A stretch of 64,000 bases of DNA from Calliopsis andreniformis. Taxonomy: Eukaryota > Arthropoda > Insecta > Hymenoptera > Andrenidae. Where the stretch lies: the NCBI RefSeq assembly GCF_051401765.1, contig NW_027480544.1:1240001-1304000 (forward strand), given 5' to 3'. Of this stretch, positions 25,356 to 36,885 are shown piece after piece. Each line of letters starts with the position of its first letter. The first letter of the stretch is position 1. The notes under the pieces are model-generated. The model had not been told where the DNA came from and did no database searches. It saw only the letters and a program-made list of their open reading frames with translations. Both the position numbers and the translations under genes were made by a program.

Positions 25356-25385
25356 ATAGAATATCCTGAGTTCTCAGGATTCTAT
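25356..25385. other. Imperfect inverted repeat, hairpin potential
   Basis: Left arm atagaat-ccTGAG (25,356-25,370, with two extra bases AT at 25,363-25,364), two-base loop TT, right arm CTCAGGATTCTAT (25,373-25,385). Thirteen base pairs form with one two-base bulge. Because the + strand nearly lacks G, such self-complementarity is exceptional here. It arose from substitutions within block G; no terminator or other function can be claimed. Confidence 0.75.
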
Positions 25386-25405
25386 ACTCAAACCTCACTC
25401 CTCAA
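25357..25405 (+). repeat. Partial divergent block G, relative of E and F
   Basis: Seven heptamers: tagaata and tcctgag, then ttctcag and gattcta, then tactcaa, acctcac and tcctcaa. The first five align in order with the core of F (aagaata, tcctgaa, ttctcat, ggttcaa, tactcaa), and the upstream ctcaaccatcaatcctc matches the upstream of F. It is the only copy I found of this third form. The rest of the 15-heptamer core is missing. Confidence 0.7.
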
Positions 25406-25614
25406 CCCTCAGCCCTCATTCTCAACCCTCAAACCACAATCCTCAAACCTCAATCCTCAACCGTCAGCCCTCGTCCTCAATCCTCAACCATCAATCCTCA
25501 ATCCTACTATCTTCAATCATCAATACTCAATCTTCAATCCTCAATCCTCAATCCTCAGTCCTCAAACCACAATCCTGAATCCTCAATCCTGAATCCTCAA
25601 TCCTCAGACCTGAG

Positions 25615-25754
25615 TCCTTAACAATCAGTTGTCAATCCTCAATCCTCAATAGAATATCCTCAATTCACAGTTTTCAATACTCAATACTCAATCTGCAATC
25701 TTCAGATCTCTATCCACAAACATCAATTCTCATCACTCAACCCTCAATACTCAG
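25615..25754 (+). repeat. Divergent 140-bp block E12 (type a variant)
   Basis: Sister of E8: tccttaa start, ttgtcaa, AGATCT, ccctcaatactcag end. The flanks correspond at offset 3,340 (cctcagacctgagtcc here, cctcagccctgagtcc at E8). Confidence 0.85.
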
Positions 25755-26103
25755 TCCCTAATCCTCAATCTTCAATCCTCAATCCTCAATCCTCAATCCT
25801 CAATCCTCAATCTTAATCTTCAATCCTCAATACTCAATCTTCAATCCTCAATCCTCAATTTTCACTCCTCAATCTTCAGTCCTCAATCCTCAATACTCAA
25901 TCTTCAATCCTCAATCCTCAATCCTCAATCCTCAATCCTCAATCCTCAATCCTAAATCCTCAGTCCTCAATCCTCAACCTTCAATCCTCAATCTTCAATC
26001 CTCAATCCTCAATCCTCAATCCTCAATCCTCAATTCTCAATCCTCAGTCCTCAAACCGCAATCCTGAATCCTCGATCCTGAATCCTCAATCTTCAGCCCT
26101 CAG

Positions 26104-26242
26104 TCCTCTACAGTCAGTTGTCAATCCTCAATCCTCAAAGAATATCATCAATTCACAGTTTTCATTACTCAATACTCAATCTGCAATCTTCAAATCTCTA
26201 TCCACAAACATCAATTATCATCACTCAACCCTCAACACTCAG
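26104..26242 (+). repeat. Divergent block E13 (type c, one base short)
   Basis: Starts tcctcta, cagtcag. The unit before gaata is shortened (cctcaaagaatatc), so the register slips by one base, independently of the different one-base loss in E9. Private change caattatcatc (sisters caattctcatc). Confidence 0.83.
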
Positions 26243-27213
26243 TCCCCAATCCTCAATATTCAGTCCTCAATCCACAATCCTCAATCGACAATCCTCAACG
26301 CTCAATCCTCAATACTCAACCTTCAATGCTCATTCCTCAATCCTCAATCCTCATTTCTCAATACTCAACCGTCAATCTTCAATCCTCAATAATCAACCTT
26401 CAATCCCCAATCCTTAATCCTCGGTCCTCAATCCTCAATCGTCAATCTCCAATCCTGAATACTCAATCTTCAGTCCTCAATCCTCAATCCTCAATCCTCA
26501 ATCCTCAACCCTCATTCTTCAATCCTCAATACCCAATCCTCAATCTTCAATCGTCAATCCTCAATCCTCAATTCTCAATCCTCAATCCTCAGTCCTCAGT
26601 CCTCAAACCTCAATCCTCAACCCTCAGCCGTCATCCTGAATCCTCAATCCTCAATCCTCAATCCTCAGTCTTCAATCCTCAATACTCAATCTTCAATCCT
26701 CAATCCTCAATCCTCAATCCACAATCCTCAATCTTGAGTCCTCAATACTCAATGTTCAATAATCAATCCTCAATTATCAATCCTCAATACTCAATCCTCA
26801 ATCGTCAATCCTCAATCCCCAATCATCAATCTTCAATCCTCAATCTTCAATCCTCAATCCTAAGTCCTCAACCCTCAATCCTCAATCGTCAATCTTCAAT
26901 CCTCAATACTCAATCTTCTATCCTCAATCCTCAATCCTCAATCCTCAATCCTCAGTCCTCATTCTTCAATCCTCAATCTTCAATCCTCAATCTTCAATCC
27001 TCAATCCTCAGCCCTCATTCTCAATCCTCAATCCACAATCCTCAAACCTCAATCCTCAACCGTCAGACCTCGTCCTCAATCCTCAACTCTCAATCCTCAA
27101 TCCTCCCATCTTCAATCATCAATACTCAATCTTCAATCCTCAATCCTCAATCCTCAGTCCTCAAACCTCAATCCTGAATCCTCAATCCTGAATCCTCAAT
27201 CTTTAGCCCTGAG
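26243..27213 (+). repeat. Satellite between E13 and E14
   Basis: About 26,750-27,213 matches 23,080-23,531 (offset about 3,680) with the same marks tcttctatcc, cagccctcattctc and ccgtcagacctcgtcc. The earlier part has ctcggtcctc and caatctccaatcc variants. No gene seen. Confidence 0.65.
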
Positions 27214-27353
27214 TCCTCAACAATCAGTTGCAAATCCTCAATCCTCAATCGAATATCCTCAATTCACAGTTTTCAATACACAATACTCAATCTGCAATCT
27301 TCAGACCTCTATCCACAAACATCAATTCTCATCACTCAACCCTGAATACTCAG
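27214..27353 (+). repeat. Divergent 140-bp block E14 (type a)
   Basis: Sister of E10 through ttgcaaa and tcgaata. The AGATCT of type a has been lost by one change (cagacctct). Confidence 0.85.
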
Positions 27354-27782
27354 TCCCTAATCCTCAATCTTCAATCCTCAATCCTCAATCCTCAATCCTC
27401 AATCCTCAATCTTAATCTTCAATCCTCAATACTCAATCTTCAATCCTCAATCCTCAATCCTCAATCCTCAATCCTCAATCTTCAATCCTCAATACTCAAT
27501 ATTCAATACTCAATCCTCAATCCTGAATCCTCAATCCTCAATCCTCAATCCTCAATCCTCAATTCTCAATCCTCCATCCTCAATCATCAATCCTCAATCC
27601 TCAAACCTCAATCCTCAATCCTCGATACTCAATCTTCAATCCGCAATCCTCAATTCTCAATCCTCAATTCTGAATCCTCAAACCTCAATCCTCAATCCTC
27701 AATCCGCAATCCTCATTCTTCAATCTTCAATGCCCAATCCTCAATCTTCAATCCTCAATCCTCAATCCTCAATTCTCAATCC
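27354..27782 (+). repeat. Satellite before the T duplication
   Basis: From about 27,550 onward, crossing into T1 to about 28,060, the sequence matches about 62,050-62,570 at an offset of 34,500. Marks are ctccatcctcaatcatc, cctcgatactc and cttcaatgcccaatcc. Duplication T starts inside this matched segment. Confidence 0.65.
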
Positions 27783-28399
27783 TCAATCCTCAATCCTCAG
27801 ACCTCAAACATCAATACTCAACCCTCAGTCCTCGTCCTCAATCCACAACCCTCAATCCTCAATCCTCAGACCTCAATCCTCAATCCTCAATCCTCAAACC
27901 TCAATCCTCAACCGTCAGTCCCGTCCTCAATTCTCAAACATGAATACTCAATCCTCAATCTTCAATCATCAGTCCTCAATCCTCAATCCTCAATCCTCAG
28001 TCCTCAATATTCAACACACAACCCTAAACCATCAATCCTCAATACTCAATCCTCAATCGTCAATCCTCAATTCCCAATCCTCAATCATCAATCCTCAATC
28101 CTCAATCCTCCATCCTCAATCCTCAATCCTCAATCCTCAATCGTCAATCCTCAATCCTCAATACTCAATCTTCAATCCTCAATCCTCAATCCTCAATCCT
28201 CAATCCTCAATCCTCAGTCCTCAATCCTCAAACCTCAATCCTCAACCGTCAGTCCTCGTCCTCAATCCTCAACACTCAATCCTCAATCCTCCCATCTTCA
28301 ATCATCAATACTCAATCTTCAATCATCATTCCTCAATCCTCAGTCCTCAAACCTCAATCCTGAATCCTCAATCCTGAATCCCCAATCTTCAGCCCTGAG

Positions 28400-28539
28400 T
28401 CCTCAACAATCAGTTGCCAATCCTCAATCCTCAATCGAATATCCTCAATTCACAGTTTTCAATACACAATACTCAATCTGCAATCTTCAGATCTCTATCC
28501 ACAAACATCAATTCTCATCACTCAACCCTGAATACTCAG
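28400..28539 (+). repeat. Divergent 140-bp block E15 (type a)
   Basis: Type-a block with ttgccaa, tcgaata and AGATCT. Its flank includes cctcccatcttc and, downstream, caatacacactcttc. Apparently identical to E19, 14,080 bases on. Confidence 0.87.
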
Positions 28540-29500
28540 TCCCTAATCCTCAATCTTCAATCCCCAATCCTCAATCCTCAATCCTCAATCCTCAATCTTA
28601 ATCTTCAATCCTCAATACACACTCTTCAATCCTCAATCCTCAATCCTCAATCCTCAAACCTCAATTCTCAATACTCAATCTTCAATCCTAAATCCTCAAT
28701 TCTCAATCCTCAATACTGAATCCTCAAACCTCAATCCTCTATCCTCAATCCTCAATCCTCATTCTTCAATCCTCAATACCCAATACTCAATCTTCAATCC
28801 TCAATCCTCAATCCTCAATTCTCAATCCTCAATCCTCAATCCTCAGACCTCAAACATCAATACTCAACCCTCAGGCCTCGTCCTCAGTCCACAACCATCA
28901 ATCCTCAATCCTCAGTCCTCAATCCTCAATCCTCAAACCTCAAACCTCAATCCTCAACCGTCAGTCCCCGTCCTCAATCCTCAAACATGAATCCTCAATC
29001 CTCAGTCTTCAATCATCAATACGCAATCTTCAATCCTCAATCCTCAATCCCCATTCCTCAATCCTCAATCCTCATTCCTCAATCCTCATTCTTCAATCCT
29101 CAACACCCGATCCTCAAACTTCTATCCTCAATCCTCAACTCGCAATCCTCAACCCTCAGTCCTCAGTCCACAAACCTCAATCCTCAACCCTCAGCCCGCA
29201 TCCTCAATCCTCAATCCTCAAACTTCAATCCTCAATCCTCAATCCTCAATTCTCAATCCTCAATCCTCAGTCCTCAGTCCTCAAACCTCTACCCTCAACC
29301 CTCAGCCCTCATCCTCAATCCTCAATCCTCAATCCTCAATCCTCAATCCTCAATCTTCAATCCTCAATACTCAATCTGCAATCCTCAATCCTCAGTCCGC
29401 AATCCTCTATCCCCAATCCTCAATCCTCAATATTCAACGCACAACCCTCAACCATCAATCCTCAATACTCAACCATCAATCCTAAATTCTCAATACCCAA

Positions 29501-29605
29501 AAGAATATCCTGAATTCTCATGGTTCAATACTCAATCCACAATATTCAATAATCAAATCTCAGTCCTCAAACATCAATTCTCGACACGCAATCCTCAACA
29601 CTCAG
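29501..29605 (+). repeat. Divergent block F1, paralogue of the E core
   Basis: Fifteen in-register heptamers beginning aagaata, tcctgaa and ending acatcaa, ttctcga, cacgcaa, tcctcaa, cactcag. Position by position they pair with the last 15 heptamers of E (tagaata, tcctcaa ... acatcaa, ttctcat, cactcaa, ccctcaa, cactcag). Three heptamers are identical (tactcaa, acatcaa, cactcag) and most others differ at one to three bases. It contains GAATTC at 29,512. About 70 bp upstream (cgcacaaccctcaaccatc) is also shared by all F copies. Confidence 0.8.
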
Positions 29606-29926
29606 TCCTCTCTCTTCAATCCTCCATCCTCAATCCTCAATCCTCAAGCGTCAATCCTCAATCCTCAATCCTCAACCGTCAGTCCTCGTCCTCAAACCTC
29701 AACCCTCAATCCTCAATCCTCAGTACCCAATCCTCAACCTTCAATCCTCAATCCTCAATCCTCAATCCTCAATCCTCACTCCTCAATCCTCAATCTTCAA
29801 TCCTCAGTCCCTAATCCTCAATCTTCAATACTCAATCCTCAATCCTCAATCTTCAATCCTCAATCCTGAGTCCACAAACCTCAATTCTGAATCCTCAATC
29901 CTGAGTCCTCAATCTTCAGCCCTCAG

Positions 29927-30066
29927 TCCTCAACAATCAGTAGTCAATCCTCAATCCTCAGTAGAATATCCTCAATTCACAGTTTTCAACACTCAATACT
30001 CGATCAGCATTCTTCAAACCACTATCCACCAACATCAATTCTCATCACTCAACGCTCAGCACTCAG
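29927..30066 (+). repeat. Divergent 140-bp block E16 (type b)
   Basis: Type b with cagtagtcaa, cagtagaata, cgatcagcattc and aaccactatccaccaac. The cattc and accaac changes are shared only with E20. G at 30,054 (aacgctcag) is private. Confidence 0.87.
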
Positions 30067-30600
30067 TCCTCAATGTTCAACCCTCAATCCTCAATTCTCA
30101 ATCTTCAATCCTCAATACTGAACCTTCTATCCCCAATCCTGAATCCTCAATCCTCAATCCTCAATACTCAATCCTCAATCCTCAATCCTCAATCCTCATT
30201 CTTCAATTCTCAATACCCAATCCTCAATCTTCAATCCTCAACACCCAATCTCCAATCTTCAATCCTCAATGTTCAATTCGCAATACCCAATCCTCAATCT
30301 TCAATCCTCAACTCTCAATCCTCAATCCTCAATCCTCAATCCTCAATCCTCAATCTTCAATCCTCAATACTCAATCTTCAGTCCTCAATCCTCAATCCTC
30401 GGTTCTCAACCCTCAATCGTCAACCTCCAATCCTGAATACTGAATCTTCAATCCTCAATCCTCAATCCTCAATCCTCAATCCTCAAACCTCAATCCTCAA
30501 TCCTCAATACTCAGTCCTCAATCCTCAATCTTCAATCCTCAATACTCAATCTTCAATCCTCAATCCTCAATCTTCAATCCTCAATACTCAATCTTCAATC

Positions 30601-33078
30601 CTCAATCCTCAATCCTCAATCCTCTATGCTCAATCCTCAATCCTCAATCCTCAACCATCAATCTTCAGTCCTCAATACTCAATCTGCAATCCTCAATCCT
30701 CAATCCTCAATCCTCAATCCTCATTCTTCAATCCTCAATGCCCAGTCCTCAATCTTCAATCCTCAAACCTCAATCCTCAATTCTCAACCTCAATCCTCAA
30801 TCCTCAATCTTCAATCCTCAATCTTCAATCCTCAATACTCAATCTTCAATCCTCAATCCTCAATTCTCAATCCTCAATGCTCAATACTCAATCGTCAATC
30901 CTCAATCCCCAATCCTCAATCTTCAATCCTCAATCCTCAATCCTCAATCCTGAATCCTCAATCTTCAATCCTCAATACTCAATCTTCTATCCTCAATCTT
31001 CAATCCTCAATCCTCAATCCTCAATCCTCAACCCTCAACCTTCAATCCTCAATACTCAAACTGCAATCCTCAATACTGAATCCTCAAACCTCAATACTCT
31101 ATCCTCAATCCTCAATCCTCATCCTTCAATCCTCAATACCCAATACTCAATCTTCAATCCTCAATCCTCAATCCTCAATTCTCAATCCTCAATCCTCAAT
31201 CCTCAGACCTCAAACATCAATACTCAACCCTCGGTCCTCGTCCTCAATCCACAACCCTCACTCCTCAATCCTCAGTACTCAATCCTCAATCCTCAATCCT
31301 CAAACCTCAACCCTCAACCGTCAGTCCCCGTCCTCAATCCTCAAACATGAATCCTCAAACCTCAGTCTTCAATCATCAATACTCAATCTTCAATCCTCAA
31401 TCCTCAATCCTCATTCCTCAATCCTCAATCCTCATTCTTCAATACTCATTCTTGAATCCTCAACACCCAATCATCAATCTTCAATCCTCAATCCTCAACT
31501 CTCAATCCTCAATCCTCAGTCCTCAGTCCACAAACCTCAATCCTCAATCCTCAGCCCTCATCGTCAGTCCTCAATCCTCAAACTTCAATCCTCAATCCTC
31601 AATCCTCAATTCTCAATCCTCAATCCTCAGTCCTCAGTCCTCAAACCTCTACCCTCAACCCTCAGCCCTCATCCTCAATCCTCAATCCTCAATCCTCAAT
31701 CCTCAGTCCTCAATCCACAATCCTCAATCCTCAAACCTCAATCGTCAATCGTCAGCCCTCGGCCTCAATCCTCAACACTCAATCCTCAATCCTCAATATT
31801 CAATCATCAATACTCAATCTTCAATCCTCAATCCTCAATCTTCAATCCTCAATCCTCAATTCTCAGTCCTCAATACTCAATCCTCAATCGTCAATCCTCA
31901 ATCCCCAATCCTCAATCTTCAATCCTCGATGCTCAATCCTCAATCGTCGATCCTCAATCTTCAATCCTCAATACTCAATCTTCAATCCTCAATCCTCAAT
32001 CCTCAATCCTCAATGCTCAATCCTCAATCCTCACTCCTCAACCACAATCTTCAATCCTCAATACTCAATCTGCAATCCTCAATCCTCAATCCTCAATCCT
32101 CAATCCTCATTCTTCTGTCCTCAATGCCCAGTCCTCAATCTTCCATCCTCAATCCTCAATCCTCAATTCTCAATCCTCAATACTCAATCCTCAATCTTCA
32201 ATCCTCAATACTCAATCTCCAAACCTCAAACCTCAGTCCTCAAACCTCAATTCTGACTCCTCAAATCTCAATTCTGAATCCTCAACCCTCAATCCTCAAT
32301 CCTCAACCTTCAATCCTCAATACTCAATCTTCAATCCTCAATCCTCAATCCTCGGACCTCAATCCTCAATCGTCGATCTCCAATCCTGAATACTCAATCT
32401 TCAATACTCAATCCTCAATCCTCAATCCTCAATCCTCAATCCTCATTCTTCAATCCTCAATACAAAATCCTCAATCTTCAATCCTCAATCCTCAATCCTC
32501 AATCCTCAATCCTCAACTTTCAATCCTCAATACTCAATCTTCAATCCTCAATCCTCAATTCTCAATCCTCAATCCTCATTCTTCAATCCTCAATACAAAA
32601 TCCTCAATCTTCAATCCGCAATCCTCAATCCTCAATCCTCAATCCTCAACTTTCAATCCTCAATACTCAATCCTCAATCATCAATCCTCAATCCTCAATC
32701 CTGAAACCTCAATTCTCAATACTCAATCTCCAATCCTAAATCCTCAATTCTCAATCCTCAATACTGAATCCTCAAGCCTCAATCCTCTATCCTCAATCCT
32801 CAATCCTCAATCCTCAATCCTCAATCCTCATTCTTCAATCCTCAATACAAAATCCTCAATCTTCAATCCTCAATCCTCAATCCTCAATCCTCAATCCTCA
32901 ACTTTCAATCCTCAATACTCAATCCTCAATCATCAATCCTCAATCCTCAATCCTGAAACCTCAATTCTCAATACTCAATCTCCAATCCTAAATCCTCAAT
33001 TCTCAATCCTCAATACTGAATCCTCAAGCCTCAATCCTCTATCCTCAATCCTCAATCCTCAATCCTCAATCCTCAATG
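30601..33078 (+). repeat. Tandem 2,478-bp repeat Q, copy 1
   Basis: Repeats at 33,079 with a spacing of 2,478 bases, exactly 354 heptamers. It begins cctctatgctc and includes a 6-bp slip ctcaacctcaatcc near 30,785, P-like modules, tcgtcaatcgtcagccctcg with cctcggcctc, and ends in units with caatacaaaatcc. The same pair recurs in T2. Confidence 0.85.
32458..33060 (+). repeat. Short nested tandem units with caatacaaaatcc
   Basis: The mark caatacaaaatcc occurs at 32,458, 32,591 and 32,843: steps of 133 bp (19 heptamers) and 252 bp (36 heptamers). The 252-bp step also repeats cctgaaacctc, caatcctaaatcc and cctcaagcctc. The matching part of Q copy 2 has steps of 140 and 259, one heptamer more each, so heptamer gain or loss continued after duplication. 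Confidence 0.78.
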
Positions 33079-35556
33079 CTCAATCCTCAATCCTCAATCC
33101 TCTATGCTCAATCCTCAATCCTCAATCCTCAACCATCAATCTTCAGTCCTCAATACTCAATCTGCAATCCTCAATCCTCAATCCTCAATCCTCAATCCTC
33201 ATTCTTCAATCCTCAATGCCCAGTCCTCAATCTTCAATCCTCAAACCTCAATCCTCAATTCTCAACCTCAATCCTCAATCCTCAATCTTCAATCCTCAAT
33301 CTTCAATCCTCAATACTCAATCTTCAATCCTCAATCCTCAATTCTCAATCCTCAATGCTCAATACTCAATCGTCAATCCTCAATCCCCAATCCTCAATCT
33401 TCAATCCTCAATCCTCAATCCTCAATCCTGAATCCTCAATCTTCAATCCTCAATACTCAATCTTCTATCCTCAATCTTCAATCCTCAATCCTCAATCCTC
33501 AATCCTCAACCCTCAACCTTCAATCCTCAATACTCAAACTGCAATCCTCAATACTGAATCCTCAAACCTCAATACTCTATCCTCAATCCTCAATCCTCAT
33601 CCTTCAATCCTCAATACCCAATACTCAATCTTCAATCCTCAATCCTCAATCCTCAATTCTCAATCCTCAATCCTCAATCCTCAGACCTCAAACATCAATA
33701 CTCAACCCTCGGTCCTCGTCCTCAATCCACAACCCTCACTCCTCAATCCTCAGTACTCAATCCTCAATCCTCAATCCTCAAACCTCAACCCTCAACCGTC
33801 AGTCCCCGTCCTCAATCCTCAAACATGAATCCTCAAACCTCAGTCTTCAATCATCAATACTCAATCTTCAATCCTCAATCCTCAATCCTCATTCCTCAAT
33901 CCTCAATCCTCATTCTTCAATACTCATTCTTGAATCCTCAACACCCAATCATCAATCTTCAATCCTCAATCCTCAACTCTCAATCCTCAATCCTCAGTCC
34001 TCAGTCCACAAACCTCAATCCTCAATCCTCAGCCCTCATCGTCAGTCCTCAATCCTCAAACTTCAATCCTCAATCCTCAATCCTCAATTCTCAATCCTCA
34101 ATCCTCAGTCCTCAGTCCTCAAACCTCTACCCTCAACCCTCAGCCCTCATCCTCAATCCTCAATCCTCAATCCTCAATCCTCAGTCCTCAATCCACAATC
34201 CTCAATCCTCAAACCTCAATCGTCAATCGTCAGCCCTCGGCCTCAATCCTCAACACTCAATCCTCAATCCTCAATATTCAATCATCAATACTCAATCTTC
34301 AATCCTCAATCCTCAATCTTCAATCCTCAATCCTCAATTCTCAGTCCTCAATACTCAATCCTCAATCGTCAATCCTCAATCCCCAATCCTCAATCTTCAA
34401 TCCTCGATGCTCAATCCTCAATCGTCGATCCTCAATCTTCAATCCTCAATACTCAATCTTCAATCCTCAATCCTCAATCCTCAATCCTCAATGCTCAATC
34501 CTCAATCCTCACTCCTCAACCACAATCTTCAATCCTCAATACTCAATCTGCAATCCTCAATCCTCAATCCTCAATCCTCAATCCTCATTCTTCTGTCCTC
34601 AATGCCCAGTCCTCAATCTTCCATCCTCAATCCTCAATCCTCAATTCTCAATCCTCAATACTCAATCCTCAATCTTCAATCCTCAATACTCAATCTCCAA
34701 ACCTCAAACCTCAGTCCTCAAACCTCAATTCTGACTCCTCAAATCTCAATTCTGAATCCTCAACCCTCAATCCTCAATCCTCAACCTTCAATCCTCAATA
34801 CTCAATCTTCAATCCTCAATCCTCAATCCTCGGACCTCAATCCTCAATCGTCGATCTCCAATCCTGAATACTCAATCTTCAATACTCAATCCTCAATCCT
34901 CAATCCTCAATCCTCAATCCTCATTCTTCAATCCTCAATACAAAATCCTCAATCTTCAATCCTCAATCCTCAATCCTCAATCCTCAATCCTCAATCCTCA
35001 ACTTTCAATCCTCAATACTCAATCTTCAATCCTCAATCCTCAATTCTCAATCCTCAATCCTCATTCTTCAATCCTCAATACAAAATCCTCAATCTTCAAT
35101 CCTCAATCCTCAATCCTCAATCCTCAATCCTCAACTTTCAATCCTCAATACTCAATCCTCAATCATCAATCCTCAATCCTCAATCCTGAAACCTCAATTC
35201 TCAATACTCAATCTCCAATCCTAAATCCTCAATTCTCAATCCTCAATACTGAATCCTCAAGCCTCAATCCTCTATCCTCAATCCTCAATCCTCAATCCTC
35301 AATCCTCAATCCTCAATCCTCATTCTTCAATCCTCAATACAAAATCCTCAATCTTCAATCCTCAATCCTCAATCCTCAATCCTCAATCCTCAACTTTCAA
35401 TCCTCAATACTCAATCCTCAATCATCAATCCTCAATCCTCAATCCTGAAACCTCAATTCTCAATACTCAATCTCCAATCCTAAATCCTCAATTCTCAATC
35501 CTCAATACTGAATCCTCAAGCCTCAATCCTCTATCCTCAATCCTCAATCCTCAATC
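33079..35556 (+). repeat. Tandem 2,478-bp repeat Q, copy 2
   Basis: Follows Q copy 1 with almost no substitution over more than 1.7 kb; the translated forward frame at 33,104-34,867 is residue-for-residue the same as at 30,626-32,389. It ends near caatgctcaatcc at about 35,570, where the sequence continues caaccatcaatc instead of entering a third copy. Confidence 0.85.
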
Positions 35557-36118
35557 CTCAATCCTCAATGCTCAATCCTCAATCCTCAATCCTCAACCAT
35601 CAATCTTCAATCCTCAATACTCAATCTGCAATCCTCAATCCACAGTCCGCAATCCTCAATCCTCAATCCTCAATCCTCAATATTCAACGCACAACCCTCA
35701 ACCATCAATCCTCAATACTCAACCATCAATCCTAAATTCTCAATACCCAAAAGGATATCCTGAATTCTCATGGTTCAATACTCAATCCACAATATTCAAT
35801 AATCAAATCTCAATCCTCAAACATCAATTCTCGAAACACAATCCTCAACACTCAGACCTCTCTCTTCAATCCTCCATCCTCAATCCTCAATCCTCAAGCG
35901 TCAATCCTCAATCCTCAATCCTCAACCGTCAGTCCTCGTACTCAAACCTCAACCCTCAACCCTCAATCCTCAGTACCCAATCCTCAACCTTCAATCCTCA
36001 ATCCTCAATCCTCAATCCTCAATCCTCACTCCTCAATCCTCAATCTTCAATCCTCAGTCCCAAATCCTCAATCTTCAATACTCAATCTTCCATCCTCAAT
36101 CCTCAATCCTCAATCCTC
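35557..36118 (+). repeat. Satellite between Q and the 308-bp repeats, holds F2
   Basis: Resembles the surroundings of F1 (about 29,380-29,810) with F2 inside, but with small changes such as ctcagacctctctc for ctcagtcctctctc. The F1 and F2 neighbourhoods are therefore old copies within one T unit. Confidence 0.65.
35751..35855 (+). repeat. Divergent block F2, paralogue of the E core
   Basis: As F1 but with aaggata for aagaata, which creates the perfect 8-bp palindrome ggatatcc at 35,753-35,760, and ttctcga, aacacaa for ttctcga, cacgcaa. GAATTC lies at 35,762. Same as F4. Confidence 0.8.
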
Positions 36119-36885
36119 AATGCTCAATCCTCAATCCTCAATCCTCAACCATCAATCTTCAATCCTCAATACTCAATCTGCAATCCTCAATCCTCAATCC
36201 TCAATCCACAATCCTCATTCTTCAATGCTCAATGCCCAGTCCTCAATCTTCAATCCTCAATCCTCAATCCTCAATTCTCAGTCCTCAATACTCAATCCTC
36301 AATCGTCAATCCTCAATCCCCAATCCTCAATCTTCAATCCTCGATCCTCAATCCTCAATCCTCAATCCTCAATCTTCAATCCTCAATACTCAATCTTCAA
36401 TCCTCAATCCTCAATCCTCAATCCTCAATGCTCAATCCTCAATCCTCAATCCTCAACCATCAATCTTCAGTCCTCAATACTCAATCTGCAATCCTCAATC
36501 CTCAATCCTCAATCCACAATCCTCATTCTTCAATGCTCAATGCCCAGTCCTCAATCTTCAATCCTCAATCCTCAATCCTCAATTCTCAGTCCTCAATACT
36601 CAATCCTCAATCGTCAATCCTCAATCCCCAATCCTCAATCTTCAATCCTCGATCCTCAATCCTCAATCCTCAATCCTCAATCTTCAATCCTCAATACTCA
36701 ATCTTCAATCCTCAATCCTCAATCCTCAATCGTCAATGCTCAATCCTCAATCCTCAATCCTCAACCATCAATCTTCAGTCCTCAATACTCAATCTGCAAT
36801 CCTCAATCCTCAATCCTCAATCCTCAATCCTCATTCTTCAATCCTCAATGCCCAGTCCTCAATCTTCAATCCTCAATCCTCAATC
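36119..36885 (+). repeat. 308-bp tandem repeat, two and a half copies
   Basis: The heptamers caatgctcaatcc followed by caaccatcaatc recur at 36,119, 36,427 and 36,735, steps of 308 bases (44 heptamers). Each unit carries caatctgcaatcc, cattcttcaatgctc and caatgcccag. The third copy parts at about 36,885. G at 36,732 is private to T1. The same set lies at 50,199-50,965. Confidence 0.82.

Larger units (their letters stand above)
25063..25614 (+). repeat. Satellite holding partial block G
   Basis: After the usual type-b downstream heptamers this stretch contains the partial divergent block G with a hairpin-forming inverted repeat, listed separately, followed by ordinary units and ctcctactatcttc near 25,502, a form of the cctcccatcttc mark. 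Confidence 0.6.

Noticed and set aside
25356..25385. The hairpin as a rho-independent terminator
   Set aside because: No T run follows, no gene lies upstream, and the context is eukaryotic-type satellite.
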